A stretch of DNA of 64,000 nt from Euleptes europaea (Eukaryota; Chordata; Lepidosauria; Squamata; Sphaerodactylidae). Below the pieces are notes generated by a model that searched no databases, was not told where the DNA came from, and saw only the letters and a list, made by a program, of their open reading frames with translations. The stretch lies in contig NC_079325.1 in assembly GCF_029931775.1 (NCBI RefSeq), positions 37,922,673 through 37,986,672 on the forward strand. Direction: 5' to 3'. Positions 1 to 10,700 of this stretch are shown one piece after another. Made by a program: the position numbers and the translations under genes. Numbering within the stretch: position 1 is the first letter of the stretch; every line of letters begins with the position of its first letter.

Positions 1-339
1 AAAAACAAGACAGCTGGCCAAGATACATTTGACGTTCAAAGAACATTAAAATGAATATTGAGTTTTCATACAGTATCTCACTGCTCAAACCGCATGAGTA
101 GATGGCAGATGGATTCCAGCCACCTTGAAAACAGGTGCTCGGGGGTGGGGGGGATATCAAACCGAGGTCTGAGCATGAAACACAGAATTGTGTTCCAAGC
201 AAGTGTGCCAAATTCCATTTGGACATCTCACTGTTCAAGTGACTGATTTTCATAGAATTGTTGAATTTGCTGGTTTGGAAAGGGATTTTCTCATAATCTC
301 ATCCTCAAGACTAGTTTTTTAAGTCATTCAAGAGATGAC
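1..339. other. Intergenic, nothing recognised
   Basis: AT-rich spacer downstream of RABL6 with no gene, repeat family or exon that I can name. Confidence 0.5.
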
Positions 340-568
340 AGCCAGTGTGAAGAGCCATGGACTCTAATCTGGAGAACCGGGTTCGGTTCCCCACTTCTCC
401 ACATGAAGCCTGCTGGGTGACCTTGGGCCAGTCACAGTCCTCTCGGAACTCTCTCAGCCCACGCGGAGGCAGGCAACGGCAAACCACCTCCGAACATCTC
501 TTGCCTTGAAAACCCTATGGGGTTGCCATAAATTGGCTGCGACTTGACAGCACTTTCCACCACCACCA
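340..568 (+). repeat. tRNA-derived SINE with BovB-like 3' tail
   Basis: A tRNA-like head (agccagtgtg start, box B gggttcggttccc) leads into a tail reading gggttgccataaattggctg and cgacttgacagcac, the end of the squamate BovB LINE. Such a head-tail mix is typical of squamate SINEs mobilised by BovB. Confidence 0.8.
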
Positions 569-623
569 GGACAAATGCATGACTGGTGGATGATAATTAG
601 CCAGCTCCGTGTACAGTGGAGAG

Positions 624-860
624 AGCCAGCATGGTATAGTGGTTAAGAGCGGCAGACTCTAATATGGAGATCCGGGTTCGATTCCCCGCTCCTCCACATG
701 AAGCCCACTTGGTGACCTTGGGCCAGTAACAGTCCTCTCAGAACTCTCTCAGCCATGCAGAGGCAGGCAACGCCGAACCACCACCGAACATCTCTTGCCT
801 TGAAAACCCTACGGGGTTGCCATAAGTCAGCTGTGACCTGATGGCACTTTCCACCACCAC
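624..860 (+). repeat. tRNA-derived SINE with BovB-like 3' tail (second copy)
   Basis: Same family and orientation as the copy 55 bases upstream, with box B gggttcgattcccc. The tail ends in (cca)n. Confidence 0.8.
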
Positions 861-1534
861 ATACAACAGATGGTACATCCTGGTATTTCTCTGCTGGTTG
901 AGAGATAGATGTAGGTACTGATGGCAGACAAAGCAAGGGCAGAATATAGGCTGACCCCACCCCCAAATACTAAATCGCCTAGTGGCAGTCTGATGTATTA
1001 AAGAGCAAGACACACTGCCCTGCCGTTCCCTGTTCTCCTTTTTCTTTGCCCTCAGAAGCCACTTCTGAGGATAGCGGCATGAGCCCCACCCCAGCCAATC
1101 TCAGTCAGCAGCCAGTTTTTAATCTACTATATACAGATGACTGCAGACTCTAGTCATGTGAAGCCTGCAATAAAAGGACGTTTTCGCAACCAGAATAAAT
1201 TAAGTCCATTTGCCTACCAAAATGTGGATGTGGCTGGCAGAGAAATTTTTGATTCAAGTTATGCATCAAGTTATTCAAAGTTATTCCAAGTGAGGCACCA
1301 AGCAACACACGATCAAGCACATTTCAGTAACTATGTATTCTTAATTCTGCTTCAAACTTGATGCAGGGAGGGGGCAAGGCAGATAATGCCCCAGCATTGG
1401 GGCACTAGTTGCCTTCCTTATTTTAAAAATACACTCCCCACCCACACCTCAAGTTTGGAGAAAATTGGTGCTGAAATGCCCCACTTTTTTCTTTCTTTAC
1501 TGTCTCCCATTGCTGAGCCTTCAAAAGCAAGAAC
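861..1534. other. Intergenic, nothing recognised
   Basis: No gene, exon or named repeat seen. The short open frames here have no recognisable content. Confidence 0.5.
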
Positions 1535-1728
1535 GAGCCGGAGAAGCAGAGTGGTAAGAGTGCTGGACTTAGGATTCGAGGGGCCTGGGTTCGAATACCC
1601 CACTCTGCCATGGAAGCTTGCTGGGAGACATTGAGCCAGTCATGTGCTCTCACCTTAACCTCCCCTCACGTGCAGGGCTGTTGTGATGGGAGAACACTGT
1701 AGGGTGCTCTTGGTCACAGCTGGGGGGG
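1535..1728 (+). repeat. tRNA-derived SINE of another type
   Basis: A tRNA-like head with agtggtaagagtgctggac and box B gggttcgaatacccc, then a body with gggctgttgtgatggg. This body differs from the BovB-tailed copies nearby. Confidence 0.65.
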
Positions 1729-2510
1729 GGGGAAGCAGAATGTAAATAGCTAAAACAGGTCTGTCTCACACTCCAGAGACCTCTGCTGTGGCACATATCT
1801 AGAACAAAGTATCCCTGCTAGATACAGACAACTGACTTAGGAAAGCACCACTTTCATGGAGGAGAGGCTGATCACTGGCTAACAGCCAGAATAGCTCAGC
1901 AGAACATACCTCAGTTGCTGTGGGGCTAGGGGATGATGGCCATTTACTTTAGGGCCTGGGCTTTCTGAAGGCATCTGGCTGGCCACAGTGGGAAACAGGA
2001 TGCTAGGCTGACCTTGCAAGTGTCTGCGCTGTACTCGAGCCTTTCTTAAGGTTAGGCAGCTGCAATGGCCTCCTAGCGCTTCATCCTGTGCAAACCCAAG
2101 GCACTGATTCTGATACATGGACAAGACTCTGTGGGATTATTATTATTGCAAATTCTTCAGCCAAATAACCTAAATTCCAAACCAAGAAAAGCTGAAGCCT
2201 GCATAAATTGGCTATATTTGCATTACCTCTTATTTTGCATCATTTATGCTAGTTTTGCTAGCCAAGAGAAAGGCAAGAATGGCAATGCACTAAAACCCCA
2301 GCCCTAGAAAAAAATCTCAACTTCTTCTCTGGCTTCAGAGATTTCAGCAATGTTGTGGACACAATATTGAGCACCTCCCACCCTCATACCATTTTTTAAG
2401 AAACAAAATCCAAGACCACCACAATGCACAGCTCTGCACACAAGCCTGGATTGTAGCTAGTTTGTAGCTGGACTGTAGCAAGATTGTAAGTGGTCCCATC
2501 CTTCTGGGCT
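1729..2510. other. Intergenic, nothing recognised
   Basis: Mixed-composition spacer past the likely RABL6 poly(A) site. No gene or clear repeat seen. Confidence 0.5.
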
Positions 2511-2512
2511 AG

Positions 2513-2663
2513 AGTCATAGAATCATAGAGTTGGAAGGGGCCATACAGGTCATCTAGTCCAACCCTCTTGCTTAACGCAAGGATGCTCTGGGCTGATCCT
2601 GCATTAAGCAGGGGGTTGGACTAGGTGGCCTGTATGGCCCCTCCAACCGTATGATTCTATGAC
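2513..2663. repeat. CR1 LINE 3' end, head-to-head pair
   Basis: The left half reads the CR1 3' terminus in reverse (tcatagaatcatagagttgg) and the right half reads it forward (gggttggactaggtggcctg ... gattctatga). Both carry the attctatga tail repeat of CR1. Confidence 0.75.
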
Positions 2664-2779
2664 TCCAGCCCAGAAGGATGAGAACACTTTAAAAACAAGA
2701 CAGAACAAGGACAGGGGGCCAAGGTCCCCCCAGCCCAAATGCACAAACCACACACAGACACAGTTGTACAACTGAGAGC

Positions 2780-4580
2780 TTTATAGGATTGGAATGGAGT
2801 GCACCATTGGTTGGTTTTTTTCCCCCAAACAAAAAAAATAAGGAACGAGACCAAGACACTCATATGGAACTCAGTCAGGCTCAGGTGTGAGTTTCTTAAG
2901 AAAGGGCTTGTGGAAACTGTTTCAGGGGACCCTGGCAGGCTTCTACTCCCAGGGGGGCGATGATGGGTTCAAGGTATTCCCATGCACAGTCTCCCCCCCC
3001 CCCCCGAAACCCGCCCCGGCACAGCAGGTGCCTCATGTATCGAGAGACCGAGGATGAGTCGGTGAGAGAAAGTTCCTGAGATGATCAGTTCATGCAGTAA
3101 GACTCGTGGCAGCTGGACTGATATGCAAACTATCACAAGTGTGTTTCTCAAAGGGCAATAAATCTCGGGTGGGGGGGAGACTGGATCCAAAGCAGCAGCT
3201 GGGGGATCGACTCAGCTTGGAAATCACCCTGATTCCTCTGCAGGTAATTCGGAGGGGAGGGGAGAGAATGTTAAAAACAACCCAAATCCAATCAACACAC
3301 AACAAGGCAATGGAGGGCTTACAAACTGACAACCGGTTTTCCTTGGGAAAGGTTGGGGAGGGCCAGTGGGGGGGGGGAGCACAGCAACGCAAAGGAGGTG
3401 TGCAGAGGGTCCCAGGAGACGCGCACTGGAACACGGAAAGGCAAGACAGGCAGGCAAACTGGTATCAGGAGGCCGGCCAAAAACATGCACCAGGGTTCGG
3501 GGGGGCAGACTTCAAAACCACTTCCAAAAATCACATGACGGGGCGCGCTCCGCTCTGGCAAGAGGGGACGATGTGCCACCTGATCAGATGCTCAGCGCTA
3601 CCAGAGCGGAGCCAAGAACAAGAAGAGCCGCCCCACCCCTGCTCTCACCAGTCTCCCCAGCTCTTTGCTGAGAGGCAGCTGACAGCCGAGGGGGGGCTAT
3701 TTTCAAACGGCTTCCGTTACGAAAAGAAAATCTTTCCTGCAACCCTCTGGATTTCTTCACACTTCGCTTCTGCACTGAAAACAGTCCCTGAGAGGTACTT
3801 TCCTGGGCTGGTTTCCAAGATACGCAAAATACAACACTGAAGGAAGGCATAGGGGCGGCGGGAGGGGCTTTCTCCTAAGCTTTCAACAGGCAACTCTGCC
3901 TTTCCTTCCCAAACTGCACAGCAGCTTACAAGCAGCGTCAGGGACACCGGGGGCTGTCGGAAATCAGAGGGGTCCTTTGGACCCCGGAAGCAGCAGGAAA
4001 GGGTAACTGGGCTGCAGTGCAACATGAACAATCTCCCTTTCGCCCCCCTCCCCCTTGCCGAAACCCTGCAGCTTTCAAAAGCTCAACCGCATCACTCCTG
4101 CAAGCTCTCAATCGAGCCGGTCAATAACTGCTTCTCTGGTAAAAAAATAGCACAAATCCATAATTAGACGTGGTTCCTTCCAGAGGGCGAGAGCGGACTT
4201 CTGCTGCCATCCGCTCCGTTCCTCCGGTGAGAGAGGCGGTGTGCCCTGGAGAGGTCGGGACAGGGAGGGTGCGCCCCCTGCTCCTCCCTTGGCCAAGCCT
4301 GACCCGGGGGTCTCTCAGGAAGGAGGCCGCATAGCAGGGACTCGGGAGCCGCCACGGGTAGCCAACGAGCCATTGCTTGGCCTGCCCCCTCCCCAAGTAC
4401 CTCCAGGGCTGAGCTTCACCACCTTTCCTCTGCCTGGGCAGGAAGCCTCTCTTGGTCCCTGCCAGCCTTCTGCATTTCCAGAAGTCTTCGTGGCAGAAAG
4501 GGCCACAGCCTCACCCCGTCCGCCCCTCCGGCAGCCTACCGTGAGGAGCACCCGCGGAATGTGGGCGCAGCAGGACGGGG
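2780..4580 (-). other. RABL6: Probable RABL6 3' UTR
   Basis: GC-rich sequence follows the stop codon with no further exon. A TATAAA poly(A)-signal variant lies at 2785-2780 on the minus strand. A GU-rich run (TGTGTCTGTGTGTGG on the minus strand) follows about 25-30 bases on, the usual downstream element. No AATAAA is seen nearer the stop. The end point is inferred. The open frames in this stretch are chance frames in GC-rich DNA. Confidence 0.35.
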
Positions 4581-4784
4581 CTACAGTTCCTCGTAGTCTC
4601 CGCCCCCCTGCAGCTTGGTGGCGCCCGCCCCACCCCCCAGAAAGGCCTCCAGTTCGTCGATCCCGCTGTCCTTCTCCCTACTCCGCTTCTTCTTCTTCTT
4701 CCTCTCCTCCTTGCCCTCCTCCTTCTCTTTCTCCTTGACCTTCTTGTGCTTGCTTTTCTTCTTCGCTGCTGACTTCTCTTCTTC
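4581..4784 (-). CDS. RABL6: RABL6 exon 15 (stop codon)
   Basis: Codes a second basic block starting [20 protein letters not shown], then [20 protein letters not shown] and the terminal DYEEL, ending in TAG at 4583-4581. The C-terminus matches human RABL6. Confidence 0.96.
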   Translation of the reverse strand, partial: EEEKSAAKKKSKHKKVKEKEKEEGKEERKKKKKRSREKDSGIDELEAFLGGGAGATKLQGGGDYEEL

Positions 4785-7700
4785 CTGCACGAGGGAAAAA
4801 AGCAGGGGAGATAATTCATTTGATAGGTTGAGGCCTGTAAAACGCCTGGAGGGTTTCCGGGATCCCGAAAGGCTGGAAAGTATCTATTTCAAAGACATAA
4901 GGAACAGCAGTGCAGGGCAGCAGAGAGAAGTAGCAGATGCCCGGTTAACCTCAGTTGGCACTGGGGGGTGGGGACAGTTAGCCTACAGCTGACCACAGGA
5001 CAGTCAATTACAATGAGCCAGCGAGAAGCCCAGGGAATTCTATTCCGCAGACAGCTCACCCTCCCCAACAAACAAAATTACCACTGCATCCGCTGGGGGG
5101 GGGGACAGGAGTTCCTGTGAGTCTTCTGCAATATGGAAATGAATTTTTGGATTCAAAAATGAAGATGTTGGTTCATTCGGAACAGGTCTCTATTTGCAGG
5201 AAACTGTGTTCTTTTTCCTCACCTCTGTTGTTCTTTGGATTGGCTTAAATCAATCCTTGTGGGGAGGGGTCTCAGAGGGCTGCTGTCAAAGACCAACTGT
5301 CAGCTGTGTGGGAACTGCTTGTGGGCTTCCACAAGGCTCAGTCTTAAACTCCCCCCCCCCATTCAAACTATGTAAAGCCCTTAGGGGGTATCATTTGGGG
5401 GTTTTGGAGTACGGCATCATAGCTCTTATAGCGCATGCTCTCTTCCTTGGTTCAGCCACACCAAACTTGTACAAAGATGCACATCCCAAGAAAAAGGTGA
5501 ACGCTATTACAATAAAGGCGTGTGTATGTGTTTCTTCAGATAGCACAACACACTGTAGGGCAGGGCTGAAAGGCAACTGAGAAATGTCAGGTTACACAAA
5601 ATGCAGAAACCTGCCTTTATCACCCCCGTTTTACAACAGCGGCACTCACTGTTGATTCATTTCCAGGTGCAATTCAAGATACTGGGTTTAGCTTTTGGCA
5701 TGGTAACCACAAATCAGATGGCCTCTTTGTATATACACATCAGCCCACTGCCCCCGTTCTGAGAGCTGCACTGGCTACAAGATCCACAGAATCCTTGGGG
5801 TTGCATTCACACTGAAAAATGGCCTGCCACAGGAAGCACAGAGGGGACACTGCCTCAGACAAGATTTTGAAAGCTGCGCAGAGCTATTCTACTCCAAAAG
5901 GCCTTTAGACGTTTATCAATAAGCTCTCCTGCAGTTAAGCTTGCAATGCAGTGGAGCCTGTGGTTGGGAATAGTGTTGTTCCAGCTTGTATGCTAGCTTA
6001 ATGATGACATTATGGCTAGGTCTGAAGAATGCTTGGGATTGGCTGATTTTTCAGGAGAGGGCTGTATTCTTAAATTTTCATTTTATTATGGTTGTTACTG
6101 CTGGTTTTATTATTTTAAGTTAGCATGTTTTTATAAGGTGGAAGCCTCTTTATGTGCTGAAGTGGAGATGTACTTATAGCAGATGAGGCGCTAAAACCTA
6201 TTTCAGGACTATACCGCTTCAGATTACTGGGAGGGAGGCGTCCTATGACTAAAAGTGTCCTCTGTATGTTAAAAAAGGTTTTCTGCACAAAAACCTAGTA
6301 TGTCACAAAAAGATCCTAGTTTCAAAATATTGTCGAAGGCTTTCACGGTCAGAGTTCATTGGTTCTTGTAGGTTATCCAGGCTGTGTGACCGTGGTCTTG
6401 GTATTTTCTTTCCTGACGTTTCGCCAGCAGCTGTGGCAGGCATCTTCAGAGACACTGTCCTTCAGTGTTACTCCTCTGACGATGCCTGCCACAGCTGCTG
6501 GCGAAACGTCAGGAAAGAAAATACCAAGACCACGATCATACAGCCCAGATAACCTACAAGAACCAATCCTAGTTTCACTTCCTTCACTTTGTGCAGGGAA
6601 TTATTTTGTGTACAGCCGCATTCAACCATGCAGTCCTCCACCTGCCATCCGAAGTGGTACAGTCCTGACATGGGCTTAACACCTCATGCTCCCTAGCCCC
6701 CTGTACAGTTCAGATTCCTTAATCTGTAACTAAGGTCCATCTCATCTTCCTCAATGCTTATTATCTCAGTATTCCATACACCATGATAGACAAGTATCAC
6801 TCCCCCCCCACACTGAAAATGGAGTACCAGGGCTGGGAGTGCAGCTTGACTAAGGCCACAGAGGTGAGGTCTGAGTAGGTGACTTCCTGGAACACGCACC
6901 CAGCTGCTGTTCGCCTCCATGACTTTCCATGGGACCTCAGTGCACTGAAAAACATTCCAGGTTGGGTTCTAGGAACCCCCCCCGCCCCCATTATATCCTA
7001 CAGCATGCTGATCAGGCCTGTTGGGCCTTGCTGGCATCTGCCATGACCCCAAGTTAACAATAAATGTTCCTCTGCAGCTACATTCCAAGGCACACCGTCT
7101 TGAAGGGAAGCTCATTCATCTATTCCAGTCAGAAAAAAACCCACCCCAAAAGTTCCCGGCAGCACATGTGGGAAAATCACTGCATTACACCAAACAAACC
7201 CTATTTAATAATTCACCCTTAAATGATCCCCAAGAAAATGAATTCTGCCCTGGAATCTGGCAAGCACAGGTTCCAGATAAATTTCTTATCCTCCCGCTAA
7301 CGGTGAAATGCAAAATGGCTCCTAAGTGAGCTTACTGCAGTGGACTCAACAGAATGTGGGACTTAGAGACACAGGTTAAAGTCCACACGAATAGAATAGA
7401 ATAACAGAATTGGAATGGGGCCACACAGGCCATCTATCCCAACCCCCTGCTTAATGCAGGATCAGCCTAGAGCATCCCTGACAAGTGCTTGTCCCGCCTC
7501 TGCTTAAAGACTGCCAGTGAGGGGGAGCTCACCACCTCCCTGGGTGGATCTGGACAAGTCACTCTCTCAAGCTTAGAGCTCTTGTGAGTATAAGGGATAT
7601 AAGCCCCATATGAACAGCCTTGAGGACCTTTCAGGGAAGAGTGTGGGTCTTTAATAAAGCTACTGAGCGATATCAGCATAATCCAAGTATCCTCATTTTG

Positions 7701-10700
7701 TGCACAGTGTTTGTGCACAGACCCTCCCCTCCTAAGACTCCACCATCACAACAGCCCTCTGCCAAGAATATAAAGGATTCCTCAAATGCAACAACAGGGG
7801 ACCACACGGGGGAAGGTACCTCTTTGCTACTCTTCTTCTTTTTCTTCTTTTTCTCTTTGGAGGATTGTTTCTCCTTATCTGGGGGGAGGGGGAGAAACAG
7901 CCTGTTAGTGCACTTGCAAGCAGGATCGCAGAACCAACACCACATGCTACCGCAGCGTTAACTGCATCCTAGGAAAGGCCAGGATGCCCCCTTATCCAGT
8001 GACCCTAGGGACAGGGGGGGCACACAATCTCCTGTCAGGCTGCCAATACTCCATTCTCTGTTGCTATCGCTACACCGCATTCTCTTGCCGCAGCAGGAAT
8101 CACAGCCTATAAAAAAGGAACTAACGGCTAGCAACATCATTATCTTAACAGCTGGAATTTTATTGCTGTGGACCAAAAGGAGAGGGGTAGAGATTTCCTT
8201 TGCAAAGGAGTGCCAACACGCCCAGCTGGAATAAGAGTGGGGTGCTCTTAATGACTGCTGCAGTATTTTTGCAAGCTCCAATTTAGCAGCTTGTATATAG
8301 TGACAGAAACAAAAAGGGAACATTAACAAAGACGGCCTCTTTTTAATTTAAGTGAACTTCCTCACCTTGGGACCAAAAAGGGCTCTTTAAAGAGAAAGCC
8401 CGACAAAAAGACAAGTACCATCAAGGAATCACTCAGGATCTAGCTGGAGGAAGAGCCCCATGTAATGGTAAGGCTTGCACCCTGCAGTTTAACCAATATT
8501 TGGCCCAGTCTTGTTTGCCAAGGTACTTCTGGGCAACAGACTTGCTCAGAAGGAGGTGCGAAGAGGCCCGCCTCTATTCACCTTCCTCGCTGCTTTCCTT
8601 GGGACCCGGTTCATCCAGGCCCAGGCCAAAGAGATCGGAATCGTTCTTCGGCTTGAAGGAGTGGATCACTGGCTTTGGTGGCTGTGGGGGTTTCGAAGCA
8701 GCATCTTCATCAGAGATGTCCGAGAGATCTTCCCGCACAGGGAACTCGTCCTAGAGAGAAACATGTTAAAGACACTGCTCAGGACCCCGTGCCCCATTGC
8801 AGAGTTGGGGCTGTGATGACTCTTATGAAACCACCCACATTCTCCTAACCAACTTCAGATGCTGAGTTCTGGATACTCTACTGTCTAGAAAAGAGCAAGA
8901 GTCCAGTAGCACCTTAAAGACTACCAAAATTTCTGGCAGGATATGAGCTCTCATAAGCCACAGCTCACTTCTTCAGATACAGCTAGAGTGTGATTCCATC
9001 TATCCTTAAGTAGAGAAGAGTGGCTTCGACAAGGATTGATAAGAATAGATGGACACACATTCTAGCTGTATCTGAAGAAGTGAGCTGTGGCTCATGAAAG
9101 CTCATACCCAGAAATTTTGGTAGTCTTTAAGGTGCTACTGGACTCTTGCTCTTTTCTACTGCTATTGACAATCTACCCATCGCAATCTATTGTCTAGCGT
9201 GCTTAAGTTTACTCCACTTCTCAAAACTCAGGCTGCAGTTTTCATGGGGCATAAAGGAAGGATCTGGGCATGTTGAGGCCGCAGAAAGGAAGGACAGACC
9301 CTGCTCCACATGGAGCGGCATGGACTGTACAGGCAGGAGAGCACAAAGGGACAAGCAGGAGAATTACTGCTTTGGAACAACCCCTGCCATGGCCTTCTCA
9401 AAACAGCCAGCCACTGTGCCTCAGAATGACAACTAGATGCCTTTTGACTATTAGATGCTTGTTCTCCATTTGAAATCTATGTGTGTATCTGGAAGATGTA
9501 TTTATGTGGAAAGTTTATGGAGCCACTCTGGTCCAGAGAAATAGGACCTGAGGCAGGAAATCAGACACACAAAATACATTCTGAGGTCTATATTCAAGCC
9601 TCGGTCACTTTCAACGTTGTCCTCCCTAAGCCGTTCTGACAGATCTAGAAAGGGAGCTGCGTTTGGCAGAAACCAGCTCTCCGCAAGGCTGATGGGAGGA
9701 ACTGCCCACAGTTTGGCAATCTCCAGACACAGTTACATTTTCCAGCAGGAGTTTCAACCGGTCAACCCGCCTCCTCCTCAACAGGGGCCCACTTTCCACA
9801 CCCTGTGATGCTCTCCCCCTTCCCTCTGCTTCCCTTCGGGAAGGAAGCTCCCACTGCGTTACAGCTCAGCCAACGCATTCTGCGCTACGAGCAAAGAGCT
9901 TTTCGCGCCAAGAGGCATCTTGCTGACACTCTGCAATGCAGCGCTTCTTGGCTGCTCCTGCTGCTCCTCGTCTTGAGGCGGCAGCATCGCCTTGGCTCCA
10001 GAGAGAGATCGGCTGCCTTGCCAGTTCCAAAAACAGCAGGCACGAGCAGAAGAAAGAGGGAAGATGGGCTGGTGCTCAAGGAAGCCAAGAAAGGTGGCTC
10101 AGCCAAGGTAGGAAATGCAGTATCGCTGACCAGCAGGGTGGGTCCTGCTCAAAGGTGTTTGCCTTCTGCAAACCTGGCATCAGCTTCACTGCAACCACAG
10201 CCCAATTTTAGTGCTCTTGTGACTCAGGAGTTCCCTTTGAAAACTTGCACAGAGGTTGTGCAATTCATATTTTCAGGCAGCGGACATCTCCATCTGGGTC
10301 TTTTAAGCCAGCAAGAAGTGTCCACACTTTGCATGTAACGCACTGGAAAACAGGGGCAGGCAGGCCACAGCACTAAGATGTATGACAGAGGTCAAATGAC
10401 CAGCTTAGACCCATTATTACAGGAAAGCCCTGTATCCAGAAAACACAGTTGCCTGAAGCAAGGAAGAAGGAAGGCATTGCCAAGTGTCAGTCTGCAGAGC
10501 CTAAAAAAACTGGTATTGAAGGGAACTTAAATACGCCGCTTCAATAAGCACCCACTGGCCAGAAAAGAGTGATTACTTTAAGCTGGGTGGGCCCCATTCT
10601 GAGGGCACTGCAATGCCCCCCCCAAAAGGGGGAAAATGGCAAATTGTTTCAGTTGCAGACGGGGTATGAAAAACCCACTGAGGGAAAAATTAAGGTCTCT

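Noticed and set aside
3106-3840. 244-codon open frame on the plus strand
   Set aside because: It lies antisense in GC-rich RABL6 3' UTR and has low-complexity content with no domain or splice context.
4241-4738. 165-codon open frame on the plus strand
   Set aside because: It is the antisense shadow of the lysine-rich last RABL6 exon and its GC-rich flank.
6468-6671. Small open frames in the foldback repeat (for example [12 protein letters not shown])
   Set aside because: They translate the inverted arms and recur in every copy as a by-product of the repeat; no protein is implied.
9805-10338. 177-codon open frame on the plus strand in RABL6 intron 12
   Set aside because: No recognisable domain, and a leucine run produced by repeated ctgctcctg-like DNA. 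The RABL6 frame is complete without it.
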